Source: Oceanirhabdus sp942490885 (GTDB lineage Bacteria; Bacillota; Clostridia; Clostridiales; Clostridiaceae). Taken from it: DNA of 64,000 nt. Every line of letters begins with the position of its first letter. Within the stretch, counting starts at the first letter, position 1. The position numbers and the translations under genes were made by a program. The stretch lies in the NCBI GenBank assembly GCA_942490885.1, contig CALNYT010000002.1, forward strand, positions 1,736,001 to 1,800,000. The letters are read 5' to 3'. Shown here piece after piece: positions 35,522 to 44,620 of this stretch. The notes beneath the pieces were generated by a model. That model did no database searches, had not been told where the DNA came from, and was given only the letters and a program-made list of their open reading frames with translations.

Positions 35522-36217
35522 ATGGATATTAGTAGAAGACTTGATGAAATAATTAATATGATAGATGAATGTGACAGTTTAGCTGATATAGGTACGGATC
35601 ACGGTTATTTAGCAATAAAAGCAATAAAAACATGTAAGGTTAAAAGAGCTATAGCAAGTGATATTAATAAAGGACCTTTAATGAAGGCTCGAAAGAATAT
35701 TGAAAAATATAATATTAATGAAAATATTGAGTGTAGACTGGGTTCAGGGCTTGAAACTTTAAATGTTGGAGAAGTAGATTGCATTGTAATTGCTGGTATG
35801 GGTGGTAATTTGATAAGAGATATTTTATTGAAAAGTAGTGAAATTGCAAAGAGCACAACTCAGGTTATACTACAACCAACACAAAATCCAGAGATTTTGA
35901 GGAAATTTCTAGTTGAAAATGGATATAAAATACTAGAAGAAAATATATGTATAGATAATAATATATTTTATGAGATGATAAAAGTAATATATGATGGTGT
36001 AGAGAGAAAATGTGATGAAATTTCTTATGAAATTAGTGACGAGCTAATTAGAATGGGAATGGATACTGTTGGAGCGTATATTAAGCATAAAATAAATGAG
36101 AATAATAAAGTTATGACCTATATTAATACTGATTCTGAAAATGGAAGAAGAAAGAAAGACTATCTTCTTAATAAAAATAGATTATTGGAGGAAAAGTTAA
36201 ATGAGCTTCACAGTTAA
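35522..36217 (+). CDS. trmK: tRNA (adenine-22-N1)-methyltransferase
   Basis: A 231-residue class I SAM methyltransferase of the TrmK/YqfN family, which forms m1A22 in tRNA. Motif I is LADIGTDHGYLAIKAI and a catalytic-loop-like IAGMGGNLIRDIL follows; the C-terminal helical coiled coil expected for TrmK is present. GAAGGAG lies upstream of ATG 35,522. The last 17 bases overlap the next gene, the conserved trmK-Nif3 pairing seen beside rpoD in Firmicutes. Confidence 0.93.
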   Translation: MDISRRLDEIINMIDECDSLADIGTDHGYLAIKAIKTCKVKRAIASDINKGPLMKARKNIEKYNINENIECRLGSGLETLNVGEVDCIVIAGMGGNLIRDILLKSSEIAKSTTQVILQPTQNPEILRKFLVENGYKILEENICIDNNIFYEMIKVIYDGVERKCDEISYEISDELIRMGMDTVGAYIKHKINENNKVMTYINTDSENGRRKKDYLLNKNRLLEEKLNELHS

Positions 36218-37001
36218 TGAGTTTCACAAGGTTATTATGAAAGAAGCACCGGGGTATATGAAAGAAAGTTACGATAACATTGGGCTTATGGTTGGAGATA
36301 AAAATCAAGAAATTAATAATATCTTAGTATCTCTTGATTGTACAAAAACGGTGATAGAAGAGGCTAAAGATAAAGGGTGTAATTTTATTTTTAATCATCA
36401 CCCAATATTATTTTTGAGGCCGAAAAAAATAACAAGTGACACATTACAAGGGGAAAAATTAATTGCATTGATTAAGGGTGAAATTGCTGTGTACTCAGCT
36501 CATACTAATTTGGATTCAGCACCTGAAGGACTTAATAAAATTGCATGTGAACTGGCGATTGGAAAAGAAGGAGAAATTTTAAAAAAAGTTTCTGATGAAG
36601 AATATGGAATAGGCAGAATTGGAGATTTGGATTCTGCGTTGGTTTTTGGTGAATACATAGAGTGTATTAAAAAAACATTTGATATAGATATGGTGAGGGT
36701 GTGTGGGGATTTAACTAAAAAGATAAATAGAATTGCAATAATAAACGGTAGTGGAGAAGATTTTATTATGAGTGCTATTGAAAAAGGTGCGGACTGTATA
36801 ATAACTGGAGATACAACTTTTCATTATATAAGTGATTATAATGAAATGGGGGTATGTATCATTGATGGGGGACACTACGAAATAGAGTGGAAAATTTTTA
36901 AGGAATATTGTGAGTTGTTAAAGGAAAAGTTGATTGTGAACGGATTTAAGGGAAAGGTTTTATTTAGCGAGGCATGTGTAAACCCATACCAATATAAATA
37001 G
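36201..37001 (+). CDS. Nif3-like dinuclear metal centre protein (YqfO family)
   Basis: A 266-residue member of the NIF3/DUF34 family, proteins with a two-metal centre, ring-shaped oligomers and no settled biochemical role; homologues of YqfO have been called GTP cyclohydrolase I type 2-like. Metal ligands are visible in FIFNHHPILF, SAHTNLDSAPEG and a C-terminal INGSGEDF / DGGHYEIEW region. The long insert domain found in YqfO is missing, giving the short form. ATG 36,201 with TTGGAGG upstream lies inside trmK, so translation is coupled. Confidence 0.9.
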   Translation: MSFTVNEFHKVIMKEAPGYMKESYDNIGLMVGDKNQEINNILVSLDCTKTVIEEAKDKGCNFIFNHHPILFLRPKKITSDTLQGEKLIALIKGEIAVYSAHTNLDSAPEGLNKIACELAIGKEGEILKKVSDEEYGIGRIGDLDSALVFGEYIECIKKTFDIDMVRVCGDLTKKINRIAIINGSGEDFIMSAIEKGADCIITGDTTFHYISDYNEMGVCIIDGGHYEIEWKIFKEYCELLKEKLIVNGFKGKVLFSEACVNPYQYK

Positions 37002-37009
37002 AAAAAAGT

Positions 37010-37085
37010 AAAGGGAAGTTGAGAGTGGTGAGTGGAGAACGTTGGACATTTCACTCCGCTGTTCTCTGCTCTCAACTTCTTTTAA
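37010..37085. repeat. Short intergenic repeat (family A variant)
   Basis: GGGAAGTTGAGAGTGG, GTGGAGAACGTTGGA and a closing TCTCAACTTC form an imperfect palindrome (GAAGTTGAGAG / CTCTCAACTTC). The first half matches 21,552-21,590. Confidence 0.55.
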
Positions 37086-37129
37086 AAGGTTTCCATTCTC
37101 TGTTAACTGTTCTTTATATTAAAATAAGT

Positions 37130-37158
37130 TTGATTTATTTTTTATAGTGTGTTATTAT
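37130..37158 (+). promoter_or_regulatory. Promoter of RNase P RNA copy 1
   Basis: TTGATT (37,130-37,135), 17-base spacer, TATTAT (37,153-37,158), placing the start at about 37,165, the predicted 5' end of the RNA. Copy 2 has the same boxes exactly 420 bases further on. Confidence 0.8.
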
Positions 37159-37164
37159 ATGAAT

Positions 37165-37508
37165 GCGAGTAAGTCAGACAATCGCTGCTATAATTTATTA
37201 TAGGAGAGGAAAGTCCGGGCTCCGTAGGGCGGAGTGCTGGGTAACACCCAGTGGAGGTGACTCTAAGGAAAGTGCAACAGAAATAAACCGCCACTTCGTT
37301 TGAAGTGGTAAGGATGGAACGGTGAGGTAAGAGCTCACCAGCGCATAGGTGACTATGTGGCTATGTAAACCCCACTTGGAGCAAGATCGATAGGGAGACA
37401 AATGGGACGGCCCGTCCTGTCTTCGGGTGTATCGCTTGAGTTTATTGGTAACAATAAACCTAGATAGATGATTGTCAAATACAGAACTCGGCTTATAGAC
37501 TTGGTCGC
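37165..37508 (+). ncRNA. rnpB: RNase P RNA, class A, copy 1
   Basis: About 344 bases holding the universal catalytic-core phrase GAGGAAAGTCCGGGCTCC, GCAACAGAAATAAACCGCC, GGTGAGGTAAGAGCTCACC, GACGGCCCGTCCTGTC and the 3' phrase ACAGAACTCGGCTTATAG, with ends GCGAGTAAGTC and GACTTGGTCGC forming P1. This is the ribozyme that trims tRNA 5' leaders. A second full copy follows. This copy reads CTCCGTAGGGCGGAG where copy 2 and E. coli have CATAGGGCAGGG. The 110-codon minus-strand frame across it is an artefact. Confidence 0.97.
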
Positions 37509-37521
37509 ATGAAATGGTTAA

Positions 37522-37547
37522 AACACCCATGAATGGGTGTTTTTTTA
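37522..37547 (+). terminator. Terminator of RNase P RNA copy 1
   Basis: AACACCCATGAATGGGTGTT hairpin followed by T6. Confidence 0.92.
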
Positions 37548-37549
37548 TT

Positions 37550-37578
37550 TTGATTTTATTATAATTATGTGTTATTAT
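37550..37578 (+). promoter_or_regulatory. Promoter of RNase P RNA copy 2
   Basis: TTGATT (37,550-37,555), 17-base spacer, TATTAT (37,573-37,578), identical in geometry to copy 1; the -35 box begins right after the copy 1 terminator. Confidence 0.8.
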
Positions 37579-37584
37579 AGTAAT

Positions 37585-37927
37585 GCGAGTAAGTCAGACA
37601 ATCGCTGCTATAAAATATTATAGGAGAGGAAAGTCCGGGCTCCATAGGGCAGGGTGCTGGGTAATACCCAGTGGAGGCAACTCTAAGGAAAGTGCAACAG
37701 AAATAAACCGCCACTTCGTTTGAAGTGGTAAGGATGGAACGGTGAGGTAAGAGCTCACCAGCGCGTAGGCGACTATGTGGCTATGTAAACCCCACTCGGT
37801 GCAAGATCGAAAGGAGACATATGGGACGGCCCGTCCTGTCTTCAGGTGTATCGCTTGAGTTTATTGGTAACAATAAACCTAGATAGATGATTGTCTAATA
37901 CAGAACTCGGCTTATAGGCTTAGTCGC
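37585..37927 (+). ncRNA. rnpB: RNase P RNA, class A, copy 2
   Basis: About 343 bases, well over 90 percent identical by eye to copy 1 and with all the same conserved blocks, P1 ends (GCGAGTAAGTC and GGCTTAGTCGC) and length. Differences are scattered single bases and one deletion near 37,811-37,820, mostly in helices and often pairing-neutral, e.g. GCGTAGGCGACTATG here against GCATAGGTGACTATG. It therefore looks functional rather than decayed. Confidence 0.95.
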
Positions 37928-37940
37928 ATAATTTGTTTGT

Positions 37941-37966
37941 AACACCCAGAAATGGGTGTTTTTTTT
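37941..37966 (+). terminator. Terminator of RNase P RNA copy 2
   Basis: AACACCCAGAAATGGGTGTT hairpin followed by T7; differs from the copy 1 terminator in the loop. Confidence 0.92.
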
Positions 37967-38699
37967 ATTTGCATAAATTATTCTGATTACAGAAGTCTCT
38001 TTAAAACTTCCTTAAATGATAAAGAATATATATTTAATGAAATTTATCACTAAATCATTACTAAAATGTAAGATATACATACAAAAACAAAGGTATTTAT
38101 TAAAAATATATAAGAAAAATTGCTTTAATAGAAAGAATAATTAAATAAAAGTAATTGAAGATATTATTCAAAATAAAGAATGAATAATAGTGAAGGAAAA
38201 TCATTCACAAACAAAAATTCGAGAATGTGAAGAAAGGATGAATAAATGCTCAAAAAAACAGTATATATAAGGAAAAGAGGAAGTTGTGGGCTGAAGTTTA
38301 AGTGGTAGAGTATTAAAGAATTTGACAATATGCGATTAATAACTTTCAAATAACTAAAAAATATAAAAATATAAAAAATTACTTTAAAAATTTCATATTT
38401 ATGATATAATAAATTTATGGTTATTTGGTAATTATTTATATAAAATGTTATGTATTAGGAAAATCAAATGAATATTGTAAGATAAAACAATCTTTTTAAA
38501 GAATATTAACAATTTTCAAAAAAGTTATGGACAAATTTTTTGAAAGTAATTATAATGAGTATATGATTTGTTAATAAATAGTTAATAAAGTAAAATATAT
38601 AATTAAAGTTAATGTTATTTGTTATTAGAAAGTTTTAAGTTTCAATTCAATGTGCTTTAAACCCTGGGGGGTTTAAATAAATTTTAAGGGGGTAAAAAA
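37967..38699 (+). other. Long AT-rich intergenic region before the opp operon
   Basis: About 730 bases without a convincing gene; a 61-codon minus-strand frame at 38,164-38,349 has low-complexity composition and no recognisable ribosome binding site. A likely opp promoter is TGGACA (38,528-38,533), 17 bases, TATAAT (38,551-38,556), giving a 137-base leader. In it TTTAAACCC (38,656-38,664) / GGGTTTAAA (38,669-38,677) forms a perfect hairpin 11 bases before the AAGGGGG ribosome binding site. Confidence 0.55.
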
Positions 38700-40514
38700 A
38701 TGAAAAAAAGACTAGTCGTATTTTTAACGATGGTTTTATGTGTTGTTTTTGCATTTGCTGGTTGTGGTAGTAAGAATGATAACGAAGCGAATGGTAATAA
38801 TAAGAACACAAATGCTACAGATAATGACAAAGATTCAAAGGGGAATGAAGAAAAATCAAATGAAACTAATAATTCATCAAAAGATACTGCAAAGGATGAT
38901 ACTCAAAGTGAATTTGAAAAACAAATAACAGTTCTTGTTGGTGAAAGGCCTGAGGCTAATCCTCCGGCAGCTATGAACAGAAAAGATACATTGATTGTTG
39001 CTTGGGGTTCAGCAGAGGGGAATTTTATTCCAATCTATTCTTCTTCAACTAATGATGGTAATGTATGTGACTTGATATTTGGTACTGGACTAGTTGGTAA
39101 TGATGCTCAAGGTTTGCCGGTTCCAGAAATGGCTGAAAGATGGGAAATTTCTGAAGATGGAAGAACTTATACTTTCTATATGAAAAAAGGTATTAAGTTC
39201 CAAAATGGTGAAGAAGTAACTGCAGAAGATGTGGCATTTACTTATACTGCAATCTGTGATCCTAACTATGATGGATCAAGAATGGATGCAGTTAGTGATT
39301 TTGTGGGATATGATGAGTATAAAAATGGAGATGCTACTTCAGTTGAAGGTATTAAAGTAATTGATAAGTACACAATTTCATTTACTTTAACAAATCCTAA
39401 AGCTCCAGCTATTTATGACTTTGGATATGCTCCAATGAGTAAGAGTTACTATGGATTTGAAAAAGGAGAGTGGGAGAAGTGTAAAGAACTTCAAGATGCA
39501 CCAATGGGGGCAGGACCATTCAAATTAGTAGGTCATAATCCAGGTCAAGATGCAACTTTTGAAAGATTTGATGACTACTACAAAGGAACTCCTAAACTTA
39601 AGAAAATAGTATTTAAAGTTGTAACTCAAGAAGTTGAGATTCAAGAATTGGTATCTGGTGGTTTGGATATATGTGCTGTTGCAGCTAAACCAAGTAATAT
39701 TGATCAATTAAAAGATGCTGGATTCTTAAATATGCACCTATACCCAGGTAATGCTTATTCATATATTGGTTTAAATTTAAGAAATGAAGTATTATCAGAT
39801 AAAAATGTAAGACAAGCAATGATGTATGGATTAAACAGACAAGGATTTGTTGATGCATACTATAAAGGATATGGTGCAACTCAAAACTCGCCATTATCAC
39901 AAGTATGTTGGGCTCACACAGAAGATTTAAATAAATATGAGTTCAATCCAGAAAAAGCTAAGGAATTATTAGAAGCTTCAGGATGGAAAGTTGGAGATGA
40001 TGGATTTAGATATAAAGATGGTCAAAAATTAACATTCAGTTGGAAAACATCAACTGATAGTGCATTCAATGAGTTACTAGCTAAAGTTATGGTTGATAAC
40101 TATAAAGATATCGGTCTTGAATTGGTTCCAGAATTAATGGAGTTTGCTACGTTATGTAATCAAGTTTATGAAGAGCAAGACTTTGAAGTTTATAGTATGT
40201 CATGGGGATTATCAATCGATCCAGATCCAAGAGGAATTTTTGGTGAAGATCAATTACAACTTGGTGGATTTAACTCAGTTGGATGGGACGATCCAAGAAG
40301 TTTTGAGTTAATGGATAAAGGTCTTAAAGAGACTGAGCAAGCTAAGAGGGTAGAAATATATAAAGAATGGGCAAAACTTGCTAATGAAGAGTTACCATAC
40401 TTGTTCTTAAGTAATCGTAAATCATTAGTTGTTCTTAATGATAGAATTAAAAATGTTAAATTATCACCTTACAAGGCTTGGATTTCACAAGTTGAGAACA
40501 TTGATTTTAAGTAA
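38700..40514 (+). CDS. oppA: Oligopeptide ABC transporter substrate-binding lipoprotein
   Basis: A 604-residue family 5 extracellular solute-binding protein. Residues 1-22 are a lipoprotein signal ending in the lipobox FAGC; a long Asn/Asp/Lys-rich linker follows (about 25-75), then the binding domain with PVPEMAERWEISEDGRTYTF and VRQAMMYGLNRQGFVD, typical of OppA/DppA/NikA-type proteins. AAGGGGG lies 7 bases upstream. The substrate is most likely peptides, but the family also carries nickel and sugars. First gene of oppABCDF; a GC-rich hairpin after the stop may raise its expression over the permease genes. Confidence 0.93.
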   Translation: MKKRLVVFLTMVLCVVFAFAGCGSKNDNEANGNNKNTNATDNDKDSKGNEEKSNETNNSSKDTAKDDTQSEFEKQITVLVGERPEANPPAAMNRKDTLIVAWGSAEGNFIPIYSSSTNDGNVCDLIFGTGLVGNDAQGLPVPEMAERWEISEDGRTYTFYMKKGIKFQNGEEVTAEDVAFTYTAICDPNYDGSRMDAVSDFVGYDEYKNGDATSVEGIKVIDKYTISFTLTNPKAPAIYDFGYAPMSKSYYGFEKGEWEKCKELQDAPMGAGPFKLVGHNPGQDATFERFDDYYKGTPKLKKIVFKVVTQEVEIQELVSGGLDICAVAAKPSNIDQLKDAGFLNMHLYPGNAYSYIGLNLRNEVLSDKNVRQAMMYGLNRQGFVDAYYKGYGATQNSPLSQVCWAHTEDLNKYEFNPEKAKELLEASGWKVGDDGFRYKDGQKLTFSWKTSTDSAFNELLAKVMVDNYKDIGLELVPELMEFATLCNQVYEEQDFEVYSMSWGLSIDPDPRGIFGEDQLQLGGFNSVGWDDPRSFELMDKGLKETEQAKRVEIYKEWAKLANEELPYLFLSNRKSLVVLNDRIKNVKLSPYKAWISQVENIDFK

Positions 40515-40521
40515 AATGAGG

Positions 40522-40543
40522 GCCCGGGTTTTGCCGGGCTTGA
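40522..40543 (+). terminator. Intercistronic hairpin oppA-oppB (partial terminator)
   Basis: GCCCGG (40,522-40,527) / CCGGGC (40,534-40,539) with loop GTTTTG, then TTGATTCTTT. Such leaky hairpins after the binding-protein gene are common in ABC operons. Confidence 0.75.
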
Positions 40544-40565
40544 TTCTTTAAATAGGAGGATGAGT

Positions 40566-41528
40566 ATGAAACAATATATTATCAGAAGATTATTAGGGAT
40601 GATTCCGATACTTTTCGGTGTTACGATTATAGTTTTTACACTATTTAAGATAACTCCTGGAGATCCTCTTACTGCTAAGTTGGATCCGAATATGTCTCAT
40701 GAGACTAAAGAGATTTTAAGGGAGCAATTGGGGTATAATGATCCTATACCGGTGCAATATGCAAGATGGTTGGGTGATCTTTTTAAAGGTGACATGGGGG
40801 AATCTATATATTTTAGAAGACCTGTAGGAACAGTAATTAATACGTATATTTGGAATACGGTAATACTAAACATAGTAGTTATAATATTATCATACTTAAT
40901 TGCAATACCACTGGGGATAATATCAGCTACCAAGCAATACTCCTTAATAGATATATTCTTAACAACATTCGCTTTACTTGGTATTTCAATGCCAACATTC
41001 TTCTTTGGGCTTTTAATGATGAAATGGTTTGCGGTAGATTTAAGATGGCTGCCGGTTTCGGGGATGACTACTGCGGGAGCGGGGTATGTTGGAATGAAGC
41101 ATGTGCTTGATGTTCTACAACATTTGATTTTGCCTGCTGTAGTATTAACTCTAAGTGGTTTAGCTGGTCTTATGAGATATACTAGAACAAATATGTTGGA
41201 AGTTATTAATCAAGACTATATTAGAACAGCAAGAGCAAAGGGGTTAAAAGAAAAAGTTGTTATATACAAACATGCATTTAGAAATGGAATGATTCCTATA
41301 GCTACATTCTTGGGCTTTTCTCTTGCAGGTGTATTTGCTGGATCGATTATTTCAGAAAGAATATTTGTTTGGCCTGGAATAGGGCAGATTTACATGCTTG
41401 CATTAAATAATAGAGACTACGCACTAATAATGGGATATAACTTTATCTCTGCTATATTAGTTTTATTAGGTAACTTGTTATCTGATGTCTTAGTAGCTTT
41501 AACAGATCCAAGAATTAGACTAAGTTAG
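40566..41528 (+). CDS. oppB: Oligopeptide ABC transporter permease OppB
   Basis: A 320-residue inner-membrane permease with six predicted helices, beginning MKQYIIRRLLGMIPILFGVT as OppB/DppB proteins do. The EAA loop that meets the ATPases is DYIRTARAKGLKEKVVIYKHAFRN. ATG 40,566 is chosen because AGGAGG (40,554-40,559) is 6 bases upstream; ATG 40,560 abuts the site. With OppC it forms the channel. Confidence 0.93.
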   Translation: MKQYIIRRLLGMIPILFGVTIIVFTLFKITPGDPLTAKLDPNMSHETKEILREQLGYNDPIPVQYARWLGDLFKGDMGESIYFRRPVGTVINTYIWNTVILNIVVIILSYLIAIPLGIISATKQYSLIDIFLTTFALLGISMPTFFFGLLMMKWFAVDLRWLPVSGMTTAGAGYVGMKHVLDVLQHLILPAVVLTLSGLAGLMRYTRTNMLEVINQDYIRTARAKGLKEKVVIYKHAFRNGMIPIATFLGFSLAGVFAGSIISERIFVWPGIGQIYMLALNNRDYALIMGYNFISAILVLLGNLLSDVLVALTDPRIRLS

Positions 41529-41538
41529 GGGTGATGAT

Positions 41539-42462
41539 ATGAAGGGTAATCTAGAGATTGAAAAGAATGATAATAAACCAAAAAAGAAAGAAATGTTATC
41601 TCCTGGTCAGTTGGCTTGGAAAAGGTTGAGGAGGAATAAGTTAGCTCTCGCGGGATTGGGTATATTAATATTTTTGATTTTTGCTTGTTATATACTACCA
41701 CTATTTATGGATTTAGATCCGCTTAATACAAATATTTTAAATGCAGAACAACCGCCTTCAAAAGAATTTTGGTTAGGTACTGATGAGGCTGGGATGGATG
41801 TTTTTGCTAGATTACTATATGCTGGTAGAATATCGTTGTTGGTTGGTGTTTTCTCAGTTGTGATATCAACGCTTATAGGTGTTGTTTTAGGAATGATTGC
41901 TGGTTATAAGAGGGGAATAGCGGAAGTGATTATAATGAGAATAGTTGATATTATGATGTGTATTCCACAATTGCCATTATTGCTTATGTTATCAGCGATT
42001 ATGTCAGATTTTAAGGTTCATCCTAAGTATAGAATTTTTATTCTTATGTTAATAATAGGTTTAACAAGTTGGATGGGGCTTTCGCGTCTTGTAAGAGCTC
42101 AAATCCTATCGTTTAGAGAACAGGAATTTATGGTTGCAACTGAAGCGCTTGGATTAAGTACTAATAAGAAGTTATTTAGACACTTGCTTCCAAACCTTAT
42201 GGGTATTTTGATTGTAAGAGCTACATTGGGGCTTGGTGGAGCTATATTAACAGAGTCTGCATTAAGTTTCTTAGGGCTAGGAGTATGTCCTCCTACACCT
42301 TCATGGGGTCAAATGGTTAAAGCGGTAAATGATTCATATGTAATGACGAATCAGCCATGGTTGTGGATTCCGCCTGGATTATGTATTTTTGCTGCTGTTA
42401 TGTCTATAAATTTATTTGGTGATGGTTTAAGAGATGCACTAGATCCTAAGATGAAGAGATAG
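41539..42462 (+). CDS. oppC: Oligopeptide ABC transporter permease OppC
   Basis: A 307-residue permease. A basic cytoplasmic N-terminus (SPGQLAWKRLRRNKLAL, the OppC_N block) precedes the helices; HWLGTDEAG-like WLGTDEAGMDVFARLLYAGR is diagnostic for the DppC/OppC group, and the EAA loop is EFMVATEALGLSTNKKLFRH. GGGGTGAT precedes ATG 41,539, 10 bases after oppB. Confidence 0.93.
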   Translation: MKGNLEIEKNDNKPKKKEMLSPGQLAWKRLRRNKLALAGLGILIFLIFACYILPLFMDLDPLNTNILNAEQPPSKEFWLGTDEAGMDVFARLLYAGRISLLVGVFSVVISTLIGVVLGMIAGYKRGIAEVIIMRIVDIMMCIPQLPLLLMLSAIMSDFKVHPKYRIFILMLIIGLTSWMGLSRLVRAQILSFREQEFMVATEALGLSTNKKLFRHLLPNLMGILIVRATLGLGGAILTESALSFLGLGVCPPTPSWGQMVKAVNDSYVMTNQPWLWIPPGLCIFAAVMSINLFGDGLRDALDPKMKR

Positions 42463-42475
42463 GAGGTATTGAATA

Positions 42476-43459
42476 ATGGGTAATAAAAGAGAAGATTTAA
42501 TCAAGATAAATGATTTGAAGACCTACTTCTATACCGAAGATGGAGTAGTAAAAGCGGTTGATGGGGTTTCGTTTAGGATAAAAAAAGGTGAAACAGTTGG
42601 AATTGTGGGAGAATCAGGGTGTGGAAAAAGTATAACTTCGATGTCTATTATGAGATTGATTCCAAATCCTCCGGGGAAAATAGTAGGTGGAGAGATATTC
42701 TTTGAAGGAAAAAATTTGTTAGAATATAGTGAAGCTGAAATGAGAAAAATTAGAGGAAATGATATTTCTGTTATTTTCCAAGAACCTATGACAGCTCTGA
42801 ATCCAGTATTTACAATTGGATTCCAGATAAATGAAGTTCTTGTATTGCACCAAGGAATGAGTGAACAAGAAGCTACTAAACGTTCGATAGAGATGTTGAA
42901 GCTTGTTGGTATACCAAGGGCTGATGAAATAATAAAATGTTACCCTCATGAACTATCTGGTGGTATGAGACAAAGAGCTATGATAGCGATGGCTATTGCT
43001 TGTCAACCAAAGTTGTTGATAGCGGATGAGCCTACTACTGCTCTAGATGTTACGATTCAAGCGCAGATTCTTGATCTTATGAGAGATTTAAAAACTAAAA
43101 TTAATTCATCTATTATGTTGATAACACATGATTTAGGTGTTGTAGCTGAAATGTGTGACTATGTTGTAGTTATGTATGCAGGTAAGATTGTCGAAGAAGC
43201 TTCTGCTGTAGAAATATATAAAAACCCAAAACATCCATATACTATAGGTCTTTTAGAATCTAAGCCAATGTTAAATGAGGATAAGGAAAGACTTGACTCG
43301 ATTGACGGACAAGTTCCTAATCCGCTAAATATGCCAAGTGGTTGTTCTTTCCATCCAAGATGTAAGCATGCAATGGATATATGTAAAAATAAAAGGCCTG
43401 AATTAAGAGAAGTATGTAGCGGTCATAAGTATGCATGTTGGCTAAACGAGGAGGTATAA
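42476..43459 (+). CDS. oppD: Oligopeptide ABC transporter ATP-binding protein OppD
   Basis: A 327-residue ABC ATPase: Walker A GESGCGKSIT, Q-loop IFQEPMTALNP, signature ELSGGMRQRAMIAMA, Walker B LLIADEPTTALD, switch His in ITHDLGVVAEM. The C-terminal oligopeptide-transporter extension carries Cys residues (CSFHPRCKHAMDICK) that bind an Fe-S cluster in relatives. AGGAGG is upstream. OppD and OppF work as a heterodimer. Confidence 0.94.
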   Translation: MGNKREDLIKINDLKTYFYTEDGVVKAVDGVSFRIKKGETVGIVGESGCGKSITSMSIMRLIPNPPGKIVGGEIFFEGKNLLEYSEAEMRKIRGNDISVIFQEPMTALNPVFTIGFQINEVLVLHQGMSEQEATKRSIEMLKLVGIPRADEIIKCYPHELSGGMRQRAMIAMAIACQPKLLIADEPTTALDVTIQAQILDLMRDLKTKINSSIMLITHDLGVVAEMCDYVVVMYAGKIVEEASAVEIYKNPKHPYTIGLLESKPMLNEDKERLDSIDGQVPNPLNMPSGCSFHPRCKHAMDICKNKRPELREVCSGHKYACWLNEEV

Positions 43460-43462
43460 AAG

Positions 43463-44440
43463 ATGGCTGAACCGATTGTAAGAGTTAAGGATTTAAAGAA
43501 GTACTTCCCGATTAAAGGTGGTTTTTTCAAAAAAACTGTTGGATACGTAAAAGCGGTTGATGGTATTTCATTTGAGATATATCCAGGAGAAACTGTTGGT
43601 CTTGTTGGGGAGTCTGGATGTGGAAAATCTACAATAGGTAGAACGATGATAAGGCTTCTTGATAAAACAGATGGAGAAGTTCACTTTGAGGGTAAAAATG
43701 TATTTGAATTATCTGAGAAGGAATTAAGAAAACTAAGAACTGATATGCAAATTATATTCCAAGATCCGTATAGTTCTTTGAATCCAAGATTGACAGTGGA
43801 TCAAATAGTGGGCGAAGCTCTAATTGAACATGGACTAGTGAGTAAGAAGGATGCATACCAGAAAGTTAAAGAAGTAATAGAGTTATGTGGACTTGCTGAA
43901 CATCACATGAAGAGATATCCACATGAATTTTCAGGTGGACAAAGACAAAGAATTGGAATAGCTAGAGCGCTTGCTTTGAATCCTAAATTCATCGTATGTG
44001 ATGAAGCGGTTTCTGCTCTAGACGTTTCTATCCAAGCTCAGGTAATCAATCTTTTAAGTGATTTACAAAAAGAATATGGATTTGCATATCTGTTTATATC
44101 TCATGACTTGAGTGTTGTTAAGCATATCAGTCATAAGGTAGGAGTTATGTATCTTGGGACAATGGTAGAGTTTTCTTTGAAGGAGAAGTTATATGCTAAT
44201 CCGATTCACCCATATTCAAAAGCTTTACTGTCGGCGGTTCCAGTGCCAGATCCTACGGTAAAAAAGGAAAGAGTGATTTTGCAAGGGGATATTCCTAGCC
44301 CAGCTAATCCTCCAAGTGGATGTAAGTTCCACACTAGATGTCCTTATAAAATGGAAATTTGCACTAAGAAAAACCCAGAATTTATTGAGGTAGAAGAAGG
44401 TCATTTTGTTGCTTGTCATCTTGTGAATTCGGGAAAGTAG
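43463..44440 (+). CDS. oppF: Oligopeptide ABC transporter ATP-binding protein OppF
   Basis: A 325-residue ABC ATPase: Walker A GESGCGKST, Q-loop IFQDPYSSLNPR, signature EFSGGQRQRIGIARAL, Walker B FIVCDEAVSALD (Ala-Val in place of Pro-Thr, usual in OppF), and the C-terminal CKFHTRCPYKMEIC extension. It starts 3 bases after the oppD stop with GAGGAGG inside the end of oppD. A small membrane ORF follows. Confidence 0.94.
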   Translation: MAEPIVRVKDLKKYFPIKGGFFKKTVGYVKAVDGISFEIYPGETVGLVGESGCGKSTIGRTMIRLLDKTDGEVHFEGKNVFELSEKELRKLRTDMQIIFQDPYSSLNPRLTVDQIVGEALIEHGLVSKKDAYQKVKEVIELCGLAEHHMKRYPHEFSGGQRQRIGIARALALNPKFIVCDEAVSALDVSIQAQVINLLSDLQKEYGFAYLFISHDLSVVKHISHKVGVMYLGTMVEFSLKEKLYANPIHPYSKALLSAVPVPDPTVKKERVILQGDIPSPANPPSGCKFHTRCPYKMEICTKKNPEFIEVEEGHFVACHLVNSGK

Positions 44441-44450
44441 GTGTTATTAA

Positions 44451-44612
44451 ATGGTTAAGGAAAGAACGAAAGACGAACAAAGGGTGAATCTTCCTTGGTC
44501 TGATGTATTGGCTATGGTTATAGCAATGATTCAAGTGATATTACCAGCGCTTATTGGAATGGTTGTATTTATAATTATTATTGGATTGGGATTTTCGCTA
44601 ATACTTAATTAA
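44451..44612 (+). CDS. Small membrane protein at the end of the opp operon (53 residues)
   Basis: A 53-codon frame: MVKERTKDEQRVNLPWSDVL, then one long hydrophobic helix (about residues 20-51) and stop. A charged cytosolic N-terminus followed by a single membrane segment is a plausible real small protein. It begins 10 bases after oppF with AGGTG upstream, and the operon terminator lies only 8 bases past its stop, so the terminator is placed for it. No family is recognised; a role as an accessory of the transporter is a guess. Confidence 0.65.
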   Translation: MVKERTKDEQRVNLPWSDVLAMVIAMIQVILPALIGMVVFIIIIGLGFSLILN

Positions 44613-44620
44613 AGTATAAT

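Noticed and set aside
37198..37530. 110-codon minus-strand frame
   Set aside because: It lies antisense to the first RNase P RNA; the conserved RNA explains the sequence.
38164..38349. 61-codon minus-strand frame
   Set aside because: Low-complexity hydrophobic translation of AT-rich intergenic DNA without a ribosome binding site.
38640..38700. T-box or known riboswitch before oppA
   Set aside because: No T-box GGGTGG-type sequence or other recognised aptamer consensus; only a simple TTTAAACCC hairpin is visible.
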